The position numbers and the translations under genes are program-made. This document shows positions 42,985 to 51,492 of a DNA stretch of 64,000 bases, one piece after another; position 1 is the stretch's first letter; every line of letters begins with the position of its first letter. This DNA is from Ruminococcus sp. GTDB lineage: Bacteria > Bacillota > Clostridia > Oscillospirales > Ruminococcaceae. The notes beneath the pieces are model-generated. The model was not told the DNA's origin. It made no database searches and saw only the letters and a program-made list of their open reading frames with translations. The stretch is from positions 33,683 through 97,682 of the forward strand of contig JAFXCR010000016.1 of NCBI GenBank assembly GCA_017516465.1, given 5' to 3'.

Positions 42985-43034
42985 ATTTTTTTTACCTCCA
43001 TGTCAAAGTTTTTACACACATTTTTTTCATTTTT

Positions 43035-43063
43035 ATTATATCATGATATCATTCAAAAGTGTA
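43035..43063 (-). promoter_or_regulatory. probable promoter of the two-component operon
   Basis: Minus strand: -10 TATAAT (43035-43040) and a poor -35 TACACT (43058-43063), 17-base spacer. The poor -35 suggests activator dependence. Confidence 0.45.
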
Positions 43064-43133
43064 TATTTTGTGATACTTTCTTGTTAGTTTCAGATAATTT
43101 CATAAATTTTGTGTAGGAAATTTTATTTTTTTA

Positions 43134-43162
43134 TTGACATTTTCAGTAAAATTTGCTATAAT
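43134..43162 (+). promoter_or_regulatory. promoter of the GGDEF/EAL gene
   Basis: Perfect -35 TTGACA (43134-43139) and -10 TATAAT (43157-43162), 17-base spacer. The transcript starts at the left edge of the inverted-repeat element at 43167-43252, which forms the 5' leader. Confidence 0.75.
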
Positions 43163-43166
43163 GTTC

Positions 43167-43252
43167 TAAGGCAACACCCAACAAAGCAAGCTCAACAGCT
43201 TTGTACAAAACCTGCTTGCATATTTGCACAAGCTTTATGCAGTGATGCCCTA
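43167..43252. repeat. 86-bp element with imperfect terminal inverted repeats, possible MITE
   Basis: The two ends, AAGGCAACACCCAACAAAGC and the complement of GCTTTATGCAGTGATGCCC, are imperfect inverted repeats, each flanked by the dinucleotide TA. Inside, GCAAGC/GCTTGC and AAAGC/GCTTT give further pairing. TA-flanked short elements are typical of IS630/Tc1-type MITEs. It lies between the promoter and Shine-Dalgarno of the GGDEF/EAL gene, so it forms most of the leader. A structured regulatory leader is the alternative; c-di-GMP riboswitch motifs were looked for and not found. Confidence 0.45.
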
Positions 43253-43275
43253 AAAGATTTAAGGAGGCGGTTGTA

Positions 43276-45486
43276 ATGCAAAAATTTAATCCACTGGCGG
43301 CTACGCTTGTTATTGCTGTCGCAACCGCAACAGTGGGGGCTTACTGCTATTTCTTCCCGGAAAGAGCAATCGAAACTATTATCATCTACCTCGCAACTAT
43401 CGTTTTTCTCCCTCTGCTCGTTCTCCTTCTTGCATGGACTCAGAAAAATAAGATGAGCAATCTTATCAAGCCGGAAGTAGCCGAGAACCTCAATACAGAA
43501 ATGATTATCTGGAGCGATGACTTCTCATACGTCTTCTTAAATAAAAAGCTCAGAACCCTCCTCGGTATCTCCGAAAACGACTCGAATAAAAAAGCCGCCG
43601 TCTGGAAAGCTTTCGGTATAAACGCTCCCGACAGCAAAGGCTTTGAAAAAATCGTCGGAAGCAAATCCTACGAAACAAAATTCAAAAATGCCAACGGTAC
43701 TATGACAAGCATTGCATGGAGTACCTCACTCGTAAAAAAATCAAAGAAAAGATGTCTCTACCTCTCTACCGGCTTCAATCTCACTGAAATAAAGAAAATG
43801 AAGGTGAATCTCGCAAGTGCTAATGACTTCTTTAATTCGTCAATGGAGCTTGCTGAAATCGGTATCATAATCAGCACTGACAGAAAAAAATACATCGCTT
43901 CCTCTGAGCTTATGCGAATGCTCGGTCTTAAGAGCAACAGCCTTTCTCTTAATGACTTCCGTGCTCTCGTTCATCCCAACGACAGAATGGCATTCGACAG
44001 TGCTATAAAATCTGCAAGCTCTGAAATCAAAAGCATAGAAATGCGTATCAAATCTGCGGATACAAGCTTCCGGTGGTATTCTTACCGCTATAAGTCCATT
44101 AAGGGTACGGATAACACCCTTCCCCTCTTCGGCGGTGCTCTCCTCGACAGCACTCAGGAACACGAAAAAGACGCTCTTATCGAACGTCTTGCTTACATCG
44201 ATGAGGTAACGGAAATAGCCAACAGAAATAAGCTTATAAATGCCGGTCAGGAAATCTACGAAACCTGCCGACTCCTTAATTACTCATACTGGATTATCGT
44301 TCTTGATATCGACAGATTTCATATCATCAACGATACCTGCGGCTACAACAACGGAAATTATGTACTCCGCAATTTCGCTCACATACTTTATAAATTTGTG
44401 ACTCCCGGCGGTCTTGCCGCACGCATAAGCGGCGACAACTTCGCACTTATCCTCCGTGACTACGGAAGTGATGAGCTTCCTGTAAGAACCGTAAAATCAA
44501 TTCAGGAAGAATTCGCAAAGCTCGCTGTTGACGAACTCGCTTCTATAAATCTCAGCTGTTCAGCAGGATTTTCCAAAATGCCTGAGGACGGAAAATCCTT
44601 CCTTGAAGTAATTGAACACGCAGAATTCGCACTCAAATCCGGCGGTGTAAATCAGTCAAGCATATATGGATATGAACCAAGTATGCACGACTCCATAATC
44701 TCTACCACTGAAATGGAAAAGGCTATTGCACTCGCCCTTGACAACAATGAATTTTCACTCTACTATCAACCTAAAATCGACCTTTCTACCGGTCGTCTCA
44801 TGGGTGTGGAAGCTCTTATCCGCTGGATAAAGCCTGACGGTACCGTAGTTCCTCCCGACGCATTCGTGCCTGTCGCTGAACGCAGCCGTCTCATCGGACG
44901 CATAACTGAATTTGTTCTCAACGAAGGATGCCGCCAGAATGTTCTCTGGCAGAAAATGGGCTTCCCAAAAATTGTTGTTTCCATAAACTTCACTTCCAGC
45001 GACTTCTATCAGAACGATCTCAAAGACAGAGTCCTTGACTCGCTTATAAAATCAGGACTTGAACCTCAATGGCTTGAAATTGAGCTTACAGAAAGTCTTG
45101 CCCTGAATGATATCGACTTCGCCGTATCACAGATGAACAAGCTTCGTGAACTCGGTGTAAAGCTCGCTATGGATGACTTCGGCACCGGATATTCCTCACT
45201 GAGCTATCTCCAGACACTGCCGATTACTCTCCTCAAGCTCGACAGATCGTTCATCACCGATATCGAACACAACAATATCGCATACGAAATCGTTGCGTCA
45301 GTTATAAGAATCGCAAAATCAAAGAAAATCGAAACAATTGCCGAGGGTATTGAGAATACCGTACAGCAGTCTATTCTCAGAATGGCAGGCTGTGACTACG
45401 CTCAAGGCTTCCTCTACGGAAAACCAATGCCTCCGGAACAGCTTCAGCGTTTTTTTGAACAAAATCTCAGCGATTTAAGGAATTAA
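43276..45486 (+). CDS. membrane GGDEF/EAL protein, probable c-di-GMP phosphodiesterase
   Basis: A 736-residue signalling protein. Two transmembrane helices (about 8-26 and 33-53) are followed by two PAS-like regions, a GGDEF domain (about 310-470) and an EAL domain (about 485-730). The GGDEF signature is degenerate: SGDNF at about 384-388, so cyclase activity is doubtful. The EAL domain keeps its motif (VEALIRW near 511), the loop MDDFGTGYSSL, and KLDRSFI, so it is probably active and degrades c-di-GMP. GGAGG precedes the ATG. pfkA begins 15 bases after the stop, probably in the same transcript. Confidence 0.92.
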   Translation: MQKFNPLAATLVIAVATATVGAYCYFFPERAIETIIIYLATIVFLPLLVLLLAWTQKNKMSNLIKPEVAENLNTEMIIWSDDFSYVFLNKKLRTLLGISENDSNKKAAVWKAFGINAPDSKGFEKIVGSKSYETKFKNANGTMTSIAWSTSLVKKSKKRCLYLSTGFNLTEIKKMKVNLASANDFFNSSMELAEIGIIISTDRKKYIASSELMRMLGLKSNSLSLNDFRALVHPNDRMAFDSAIKSASSEIKSIEMRIKSADTSFRWYSYRYKSIKGTDNTLPLFGGALLDSTQEHEKDALIERLAYIDEVTEIANRNKLINAGQEIYETCRLLNYSYWIIVLDIDRFHIINDTCGYNNGNYVLRNFAHILYKFVTPGGLAARISGDNFALILRDYGSDELPVRTVKSIQEEFAKLAVDELASINLSCSAGFSKMPEDGKSFLEVIEHAEFALKSGGVNQSSIYGYEPSMHDSIISTTEMEKAIALALDNNEFSLYYQPKIDLSTGRLMGVEALIRWIKPDGTVVPPDAFVPVAERSRLIGRITEFVLNEGCRQNVLWQKMGFPKIVVSINFTSSDFYQNDLKDRVLDSLIKSGLEPQWLEIELTESLALNDIDFAVSQMNKLRELGVKLAMDDFGTGYSSLSYLQTLPITLLKLDRSFITDIEHNNIAYEIVASVIRIAKSKKIETIAEGIENTVQQSILRMAGCDYAQGFLYGKPMPPEQLQRFFEQNLSDLRN

Positions 45487-45501
45487 ACGGAGGTAAAAAC
45501 A

Positions 45502-46584
45502 ATGAAAAGAAGAATCGGTATACTTACCAGCGGCGGCGACTGTCCCGGACTCAATGCCACTATAAGAGGCGTTGCTAAAGCGTGCTATGAACGCTTCGGC
45601 GAGGACAACATCGAAATAGTAGGTATCTCAAACGGATATTACGGTCTTATAAATAACCTCTGCATGGATATGCAGCCGTCTGCGTTTTCCGGTATCCTCA
45701 CACAGGGCGGAACAATTTTCGGAACAAAACGTCAGCCATTTAAGATGATGCAGGTTATCGGTGAGGATAATATCGACAAGGTTAAAAATATGAAGGAGAC
45801 CTATAAAAAACAGAAGCTTGACTGTCTCCTCACTCTCGGCGGAAACGGAACTCACAAAACCTCCAAGCTTCTCGCTGACGAGGGACTCAATGTAATCGGT
45901 CTTCCAAAAACAATCGACAACGATATCTACGGTACCGATGTAACCTTTGGATTCCATACTGCTGTTGATATCGCAACAGATGTTATCGACAGACTCCATA
46001 CAACGGCGGCAAGCCATTCAAGAATCCTTGTATGCGAAATCATGGGAAACAAAGCCGGATGGCTTACTCTCAACGCTGGTATCGCCGGTGGTGCTGACAT
46101 CATTATCATCCCTGAAATCCCATACGATATAGATAAGGTCTGCGACGCTGTAATGGCAAGAAGTGCAAGCGGAAAAACCTTCTCTATTCTTGCTGTTGCC
46201 GAAGGTGCTTTTGATATTGCTGAAGCTAAAATGAAGAAAAAAGAACGTGCAAAGAAGCGTGCTGAAGCACAGATTACAACCGCTACAAGTCGTATTGCCG
46301 CACAAATTCAGGCTAATACCGGTATCGAAGCTCGTGTATGTGTTCCCGGACATATGCTCAGAGGCGGAGCACCAAGTGCTTACGACCGTGTGCTTTCTAC
46401 TCAGTTCGGAGTTCATGCCGCATATCTTATCGCAAAAGAAAAATATGGACGCACTGTTGCTAAAATCGGCAACAAGATCACATCAAACAAGCTTGAAGAT
46501 ATCGCAGGCAAGACAAAGTTCGTTGATACGGAAAATCATCTTGTTATCGCTGCCCGTGATATCGGAGTTTCATTCGGAGATTAA
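45502..46584 (+). CDS. pfkA: 6-phosphofructokinase, group III type
   Basis: A 360-residue PfkA-family enzyme phosphorylating fructose 6-phosphate in glycolysis. The start GILTSGGDCPGLNATIRG and the fructose-phosphate motif PKTIDNDI are clear. The phosphoryl-donor motif is GGNGTHKT; the Asp of GGDGS is Asn here, next to a Gly at the position that distinguishes ATP from pyrophosphate enzymes, while Lys in PKTIDND is a mark of PPi or group III enzymes. Donor use therefore cannot be read with certainty. The Shine-Dalgarno GGAGG is 10 bases after the EAL gene's stop. Confidence 0.9.
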   Translation: MKRRIGILTSGGDCPGLNATIRGVAKACYERFGEDNIEIVGISNGYYGLINNLCMDMQPSAFSGILTQGGTIFGTKRQPFKMMQVIGEDNIDKVKNMKETYKKQKLDCLLTLGGNGTHKTSKLLADEGLNVIGLPKTIDNDIYGTDVTFGFHTAVDIATDVIDRLHTTAASHSRILVCEIMGNKAGWLTLNAGIAGGADIIIIPEIPYDIDKVCDAVMARSASGKTFSILAVAEGAFDIAEAKMKKKERAKKRAEAQITTATSRIAAQIQANTGIEARVCVPGHMLRGGAPSAYDRVLSTQFGVHAAYLIAKEKYGRTVAKIGNKITSNKLEDIAGKTKFVDTENHLVIAARDIGVSFGD

Positions 46585-46591
46585 TAAAAAG

Positions 46592-46622
46592 AAGGCTGCT
46601 GCATTCCTGCGGCAGCTTTTTT
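46592..46622 (+). terminator. terminator after pfkA
   Basis: GCTGC and GCAGC arms with flanking AAG/CTT pairing, then six T. It ends 21 bases before the next start codon. Confidence 0.72.
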
Positions 46623-46642
46623 CAGAGAAAAGGAGGATGAAT

Positions 46643-47632
46643 TTGAAAAAAAGAATTCCGGAACTCGATTTTATCAAGGGAATCGCAATAATTTTGGTGA
46701 TAATCGGTCACGTTGTAAGTCAGGTATGGAGCAATGATCCGGCTGTATACGAAAATACACTTCTTTTCAGATTCTGTTACTCCTTCCATATGCCCCTTTT
46801 CGTTTTCATCAGCGGCTGGATATGCCGTATGACTATCCGGCAGGATACCGGCTGGCTTCTAAAAAGACTGAAACGCATCGGAATCCCGTATATCCTGATG
46901 ACCGCACTTGTATTCTTTCTGCTCAGAAACGGCAATATATCGCACTTTATATCGGATTCTCCGTATTGGTACCTTCTCTTTATAATTATCGCAGACAGTA
47001 TCTTTTTCCTTGGCGAAAAGTATGGCAGAACAACAATGATTTTTACGTCAGTTTATGCCGGAATTCTTCTGCTGAACTGGAGAATTCCGCAGAATATCGG
47101 TATTCTCAGGCAGCTTGCTGATTTTCTCCCATTCTATGCTGCCGGAACCCTCGTGCCTTTGATTTCCACAAAAACAGCAAGGCTCCGGACTCCGGCACTG
47201 ATATCATCCGGAGTACTGTACATAGCCCTTTTTCCTCTGTACAGACATGGAATATCAGATCAGCTGGAGCGTTTCCGTAAGCTTCTCAGCGAAACAGAGC
47301 TTAATCCGGTTTTATCGTTATCAATTATATGCTTCAACAAATTTATCGTTCCAGCCTGCGGAATCGCCTTGATATTCCTCATTACAAATGCTCTTTATGC
47401 TCTGATTATCACAGAAAAATTCAGAAAGACTCTGGAAATAGCCGGAAATCACACTCTCGCAATATATCTTCTCCATGACCTGTTCTTTGTGAAATCAACA
47501 GGAAGTTTTCTCCTAAACAGCGTATTTTCCATATTTACAGCGTTTTTTGTACCTTTAATACTATCCATCGTATATAATATACTGAAAAAGAAGTTTCTGA
47601 ATAATAATTTGTCAAAACAAAAACTTTTGTAG
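46643..47632 (+). CDS. membrane acyltransferase, acyltransferase-3 (OafA/OatA) family
   Basis: A 329-residue integral membrane protein with about ten helices. It starts MKKRIPELDFIKGIAIILVI with the conserved catalytic histidine in GHVVSQ, followed by FSFHMPLFVFISGW, as in O-acyltransferases that acetylate cell-surface sugars. The substrate is unknown. The start is TTG at 46643, with GGAGG 6 bases before; an ATG at 46637 lies directly on the Shine-Dalgarno, and the frame upstream overlaps pfkA. Confidence 0.85.
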   Translation: MKKRIPELDFIKGIAIILVIIGHVVSQVWSNDPAVYENTLLFRFCYSFHMPLFVFISGWICRMTIRQDTGWLLKRLKRIGIPYILMTALVFFLLRNGNISHFISDSPYWYLLFIIIADSIFFLGEKYGRTTMIFTSVYAGILLLNWRIPQNIGILRQLADFLPFYAAGTLVPLISTKTARLRTPALISSGVLYIALFPLYRHGISDQLERFRKLLSETELNPVLSLSIICFNKFIVPACGIALIFLITNALYALIITEKFRKTLEIAGNHTLAIYLLHDLFFVKSTGSFLLNSVFSIFTAFFVPLILSIVYNILKKKFLNNNLSKQKLL

Positions 47633-47649
47633 TTTCCTGAAAAAAACAC

Positions 47650-47678
47650 TTTACAAAAAAATGTGGTTATGGTATAAT
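47650..47678 (+). promoter_or_regulatory. promoter of the phosphohexomutase gene
   Basis: -35 TTTACA (47650-47655) and -10 TATAAT (47673-47678), 17-base spacer, about 25 bases before the start. Confidence 0.68.
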
Positions 47679-47707
47679 AATCTATATTTGTTTTAGGAGG
47701 TTTTTTC

Positions 47708-49420
47708 ATGACAGAAATGGAGCTTTACAGACTCTGGTGCGAAAATGCTAAAGATGATCCAGATCTACAAACTGAACTTGCAGATATTAAAGATGATATA
47801 GATGGAATCAATGATAGATTTTACCGTGATCTTGAATTCGGTACCGGTGGTCTCAGAGGAGTTATCGGTGCCGGAACAAACCGTATGAATATATATACTG
47901 TAAAACGTGCTACACAGGGATTTGCTGATTATCTTAATCAGGAATACGAAAATCCTTCAGTTGCTGTATCATATGACAGCCGCATCAAATCCGATGTTTT
48001 CTCAAAGGCTGCCGCTGAGGTTCTTGCAGCAAACGGAATAAAGGTATACATCTACTCTGAGCTTCTGCCTACCCCATGCCTTTCCTTTGCTGTCCGTGCA
48101 CTTAAATGTCAGGGCGGTATCATGGTTACAGCCAGCCACAATCCTGCAAAGTACAACGGCTACAAAGTTTATGGCGACGATGGCTGCCAGATTACTCTCA
48201 GAGGTGCTGAAATTATTCTTGAAAAAATAAACTCCCTTGATATGTTCACTGGTGTAAAGCATTCCTCCTTTGAAGAAGAACTCGCCAAGGGAAATATTTC
48301 CTACATCGGCGACGAGGTTATGGAGGACTTCTACAATCATGTCCTTGCTGAGGGAATCAACACTGAGCTCTGTGCATCAAGCGGACTCAAGGTTGTTTAC
48401 ACTCCTCTCAACGGCACCGGAAACAAGCCCGTCCGTGAAATCCTCAAGAGACTCGGCATCACTGATGTTACTATTGTTAAGGAACAGGAAAATCCTGACG
48501 GAAACTTCACAACCTGCCCCTATCCGAATCCTGAGATTCGTGAGGCTCTTGAAGTTGGTCTTAAGTACTGCCGTGAAGTAAAGCCTGATCTCCTTCTCGC
48601 TACCGATCCTGACTGTGACCGTGTCGGTATTGCTGTTCCCGATGGTGATGACTACGCACTTTTCTCCGGCAACGAGGTAGGTGCAATGCTTCTTGAATAC
48701 ATCTGCGAACAGAGAATCAAGAATGGCACAATGCCTGAAAATCCTGTCGCTGTAAAGACTATCGTTACAACTGATATCGTAAATCTTATCGGCAAGGAAT
48801 ACGGTGTTGAAATTATTGATGTACTTACCGGATTCAAGTTTATCGGCGAACAGATCGGTCTCCTTGAATCAAAGGGCGAAGAAAAACGCTATGTATTCGG
48901 CTTTGAGGAAAGCTATGGCTATCTTTCCGGATCCTATGTGCGTGACAAGGACGCTGTAAATGCTTCCATGCTTATCTGCGAAATGGCTGCTTACTACCGC
49001 ACTCAGGGAATTACACTTCTTCAGGCAAGAGAAAATATGTACAAGAAGTACGGTGTGTTCTATCAGACACTTCACAGCTTTACTTTTGAAGGCGAAAGCG
49101 GTATGAACAGAATGGCTGAAATTATGACACAGCTCAGAGTTTCTGCTCCTGATGAAATTGGTGGTCTTAAGGTAGTAAAGGTTGACGACTATCAGACAGG
49201 TATCTCAAAGGATATCGCTTCCGGAAATGAAACCACACTTACTCTCCCGAAATCAAATGTTCTCGCATTTTTCCTTGAAGGCGGCTCCAAGGCTATTGTA
49301 CGTCCTTCCGGTACAGAACCGAAAATCAAAACATACTTTACAGCCAAGGCTGTTACTCATGAAGAAGCTGAAATCCTTGAAAAGAAGCTCGCTGACGACT
49401 TCACAAAGGTAATGAAGTAA
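47708..49420 (+). CDS. phosphoglucomutase/phosphomannomutase (alpha-D-phosphohexomutase)
   Basis: A 570-residue enzyme that interconverts glucose 1- and 6-phosphate. The phosphoserine loop is TASHNPAKYNGYK, the magnesium loop ATDPDCDRVG, the sugar loop GFEESYGYLSG, and the phosphate-binding loop RPSGTEPKIK near the C-terminus. The length fits the PgcA/Pgm2 type. It has AGGAGG 7 bases before the ATG and its own promoter. Confidence 0.95.
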   Translation: MTEMELYRLWCENAKDDPDLQTELADIKDDIDGINDRFYRDLEFGTGGLRGVIGAGTNRMNIYTVKRATQGFADYLNQEYENPSVAVSYDSRIKSDVFSKAAAEVLAANGIKVYIYSELLPTPCLSFAVRALKCQGGIMVTASHNPAKYNGYKVYGDDGCQITLRGAEIILEKINSLDMFTGVKHSSFEEELAKGNISYIGDEVMEDFYNHVLAEGINTELCASSGLKVVYTPLNGTGNKPVREILKRLGITDVTIVKEQENPDGNFTTCPYPNPEIREALEVGLKYCREVKPDLLLATDPDCDRVGIAVPDGDDYALFSGNEVGAMLLEYICEQRIKNGTMPENPVAVKTIVTTDIVNLIGKEYGVEIIDVLTGFKFIGEQIGLLESKGEEKRYVFGFEESYGYLSGSYVRDKDAVNASMLICEMAAYYRTQGITLLQARENMYKKYGVFYQTLHSFTFEGESGMNRMAEIMTQLRVSAPDEIGGLKVVKVDDYQTGISKDIASGNETTLTLPKSNVLAFFLEGGSKAIVRPSGTEPKIKTYFTAKAVTHEEAEILEKKLADDFTKVMK

Positions 49421-49461
49421 TCAGGTAAATAGTTAAAAATAAAAAATATATCAAAACTCAG

Positions 49462-49490
49462 TTGACAATGCCACATACTTGTGATATAAT
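49462..49490 (+). promoter_or_regulatory. promoter of rpmE
   Basis: Perfect -35 TTGACA (49462-49467) and perfect -10 TATAAT (49485-49490), 17-base spacer ending TGTGA. Confidence 0.85.
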
Positions 49491-49496
49491 ATGTAA

Positions 49497-49566
49497 ATGT
49501 AATTAATGAAGCACTACTGTCTAAGGCATCTGATGGGCTGCTCGGTTATAAATTCTGCCGAAAGAG
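49497..49566 (+). promoter_or_regulatory. possible L31 autoregulatory leader
   Basis: The roughly 75-base rpmE leader has pairing elements (GGCA near 49523 with TGCC near 49555; TCGG with CCGA) just before the Shine-Dalgarno. Leaders of this kind that bind L31 are known in Firmicutes; the match was not tested. Confidence 0.35.
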
Positions 49567-49575
49567 GTGACAATC

Positions 49576-49779
49576 GTGAAAGAGGGAATCCATCCTAATT
49601 TTGTAAAGACAACTATTACTTGCCACTGCGGTAACGTAATGGAGACTATGTCCACAAAGGAAAACATCAAGGTTGAAATCTGCTCAAAGTGCCATCCGTT
49701 CTATACAGGAAAGCAGAAGCTTGTTGATACAGGCGGACGTGTTGACAGATTCAAGAAGCGTTTCAATATGGACAAGTAA
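49576..49779 (+). CDS. rpmE: 50S ribosomal protein L31
   Basis: A 67-residue ribosomal protein of the zinc-binding type: CHCGN and [13 protein letters not shown] carry the four ligands. The start is GTG at 49576, giving [10 protein letters not shown] as in other L31 proteins, with AGAGGTG 6 bases before it; an in-frame GTG at 49567 lies on the Shine-Dalgarno. A terminator follows, so rpmE is monocistronic. Confidence 0.95.
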   Translation: MKEGIHPNFVKTTITCHCGNVMETMSTKENIKVEICSKCHPFYTGKQKLVDTGGRVDRFKKRFNMDK

Positions 49780-49787
49780 TTTTTCAT

Positions 49788-49813
49788 AGCCGGTCTGAAT
49801 TGACCGGCTTTTT
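49788..49813 (+). terminator. terminator after rpmE
   Basis: Perfect 8-bp stem AGCCGGTC/GACCGGCT with a 6-base loop and five T. Confidence 0.88.
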
Positions 49814-49838
49814 GCGTTATAATTTTAAAGGAATTGCT

Positions 49839-50468
49839 ATGAATTATTTTACCGTTTCAGAGCCGGCTACGGACTCCTTTGTCGAAAAAAGATCGGAATT
49901 TATCGGTTATATCGCTCCCGTAAGAACTAACGATGAGGCAGTTGATTTCGTGAATTCCATTAAGGCGGAGCACCGCAAGGCAAAGCATAACGTTTACGCA
50001 TATATTCTCAGGGAAAATAATATTTCCCGTTACTCCGATGACGGCGAACCTCAGGGAACAGCCGGAGTTCCGGTACTTGATGTCCTTCAAAAACGAGGCC
50101 TTACCGATGTATGCGTCGTTGTAACCCGTTACTTTGGCGGTATTCTGCTTGGAGGCGGCGGTCTTGTAAGAGCGTATTCCCATGCGGCTTCGCTTGCCTG
50201 CGACGCTGCTCATATCATGGATATGCGTCTCTGCCACAGACTCAGAATATCTGCGGAATACACTATGTACGGCAAAATCGCCTACATTCTGCCCAATTAT
50301 CAGACCATAACCGTTAATTCTGACTTCGGACAATCCGTTACACTTGAAATCCTTGTGCTTTCGGAAAAACTTCATGCTCTTACAAAGGAGCTTACCGAAA
50401 TCACTAACGGATCCGCAGTAATTGAGGATATAGAAGAACTTTACGAGGACTTTTCGTCCGTAAAATAA
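49839..50468 (+). CDS. YigZ/IMPACT-family protein
   Basis: A 209-residue protein of the UPF0029/IMPACT family, with KRSEFIGYIAP, SDDGEPQGTAGVP and VTRYFGGILLGGGGLVRAYS as family marks, and a ferredoxin-like C-terminal domain. Eukaryotic members affect translation control; the bacterial role is not settled. The ATG at 49839 with AAAGGA before it is chosen; the frame extends back into the terminator. The dgt-like gene begins 15 bases downstream. Confidence 0.9.
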   Translation: MNYFTVSEPATDSFVEKRSEFIGYIAPVRTNDEAVDFVNSIKAEHRKAKHNVYAYILRENNISRYSDDGEPQGTAGVPVLDVLQKRGLTDVCVVVTRYFGGILLGGGGLVRAYSHAASLACDAAHIMDMRLCHRLRISAEYTMYGKIAYILPNYQTITVNSDFGQSVTLEILVLSEKLHALTKELTEITNGSAVIEDIEELYEDFSSVK

Positions 50469-50483
50469 TATGGGAGGGATTTT

Positions 50484-51479
50484 ATGACTGTACGAGAACA
50501 ACTTGAACAAAAAGAAGCGGCTATTCTCAGTGAATATGCCTGCAAAAGTACTGATACATTCTTCACAGGTAAGCTGAAGGAAGAAGAAAAATGTCCGTAC
50601 AGAACTGAGTTCCAGCGTGACAGGGATAGAATTCTTCACTGTAATTCCTTCCGTAGACTCAAACGAAAAACTCAGGTCTTTCTCTCTCCTGTCGGCGATC
50701 ATTACAGAACCCGACTTACTCACACGCTTGAGGTTTCCCAGATTGCCCGCACTATTTCCAGAGGTATGGGCATGAATGAGGATCTCACAGAAGCTATCGC
50801 CCTCGGACATGATCTCGGTCACTCCCCCTTCGGTCACTGCGGAGAGGCTGTTCTCAACGAAATCTGTCCGCACGGCTTCAAACACTATCTCCAGAGCGTC
50901 CGTGTAGTAGAGGAAATCGAGAAAAAAGGCAAGGGACTTAATCTTACCTTCGCTGTCCGAAACGGAATCGAATGTCACACGAATCAGACAGCCGATACAA
51001 GAGAAGGCTGTATCGTACGTCTGGCAGATACAATCGCCTACATAAACCACGATATTGAGGACTCAATCCGTGCAGGTATACTTTATAGCAGCGATCTTCC
51101 CGAAGACTGCGTGAAGGTTCTTGGCGATACAAAAACCAAAAGAATTACCACTCTTATTTCCTCGGTAATTGAACACGGACCGGAAAAAATTGACTTCACT
51201 CCCGAAATCAGAAAGGCTCACGATGCTCTGAGAGCTTTCATGTTTGAAAAGGTATATACGAATCCGGCAGCAAAACAGGAAGAATCAAAAGCAGAGCTTC
51301 TTGTCAAAAAGCTCTATTCCTTCTTTATCGAAAACAGCGACCTTCTGCCGCAGGAATATAAGGAAATAATGAGAAAAACCGACAATCACCGTGCGGTGTG
51401 CGACTACATTTCCGGAATGAGCGACGAATACGCTGTTGATCTTTATACTGAACTTTTTGTTCCGAAGTTCTGGAAATAA
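50484..51479 (+). CDS. dgt: dGTP triphosphohydrolase-like HD protein
   Basis: A 331-residue HD-domain enzyme that probably splits dNTPs to nucleosides and triphosphate. The metal site is RTRLTHTLEVSQIA, ALGHDLGHSPFGHCGE, and later ADTIAYINHDIEDS. The length fits the shorter dGTPase-like group rather than E. coli Dgt. It lies just before dnaG, an arrangement seen in many clostridia. GGGAGGG precedes the ATG. Confidence 0.92.
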   Translation: MTVREQLEQKEAAILSEYACKSTDTFFTGKLKEEEKCPYRTEFQRDRDRILHCNSFRRLKRKTQVFLSPVGDHYRTRLTHTLEVSQIARTISRGMGMNEDLTEAIALGHDLGHSPFGHCGEAVLNEICPHGFKHYLQSVRVVEEIEKKGKGLNLTFAVRNGIECHTNQTADTREGCIVRLADTIAYINHDIEDSIRAGILYSSDLPEDCVKVLGDTKTKRITTLISSVIEHGPEKIDFTPEIRKAHDALRAFMFEKVYTNPAAKQEESKAELLVKKLYSFFIENSDLLPQEYKEIMRKTDNHRAVCDYISGMSDEYAVDLYTELFVPKFWK

Positions 51480-51492
51480 TCAGGAGTACTCT

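Noticed and set aside
43169-43275. c-di-GMP riboswitch before the GGDEF/EAL gene
   Set aside because: The conserved core and tetraloop-receptor motifs of the known c-di-GMP riboswitch classes are not present; inverted repeats with TA flanks fit a MITE better.
49857-51050. Long minus-strand frame opposite yigZ and dgt
   Set aside because: Both plus-strand genes are strongly supported by family motifs; the opposite frame has low-quality composition and no start signal.
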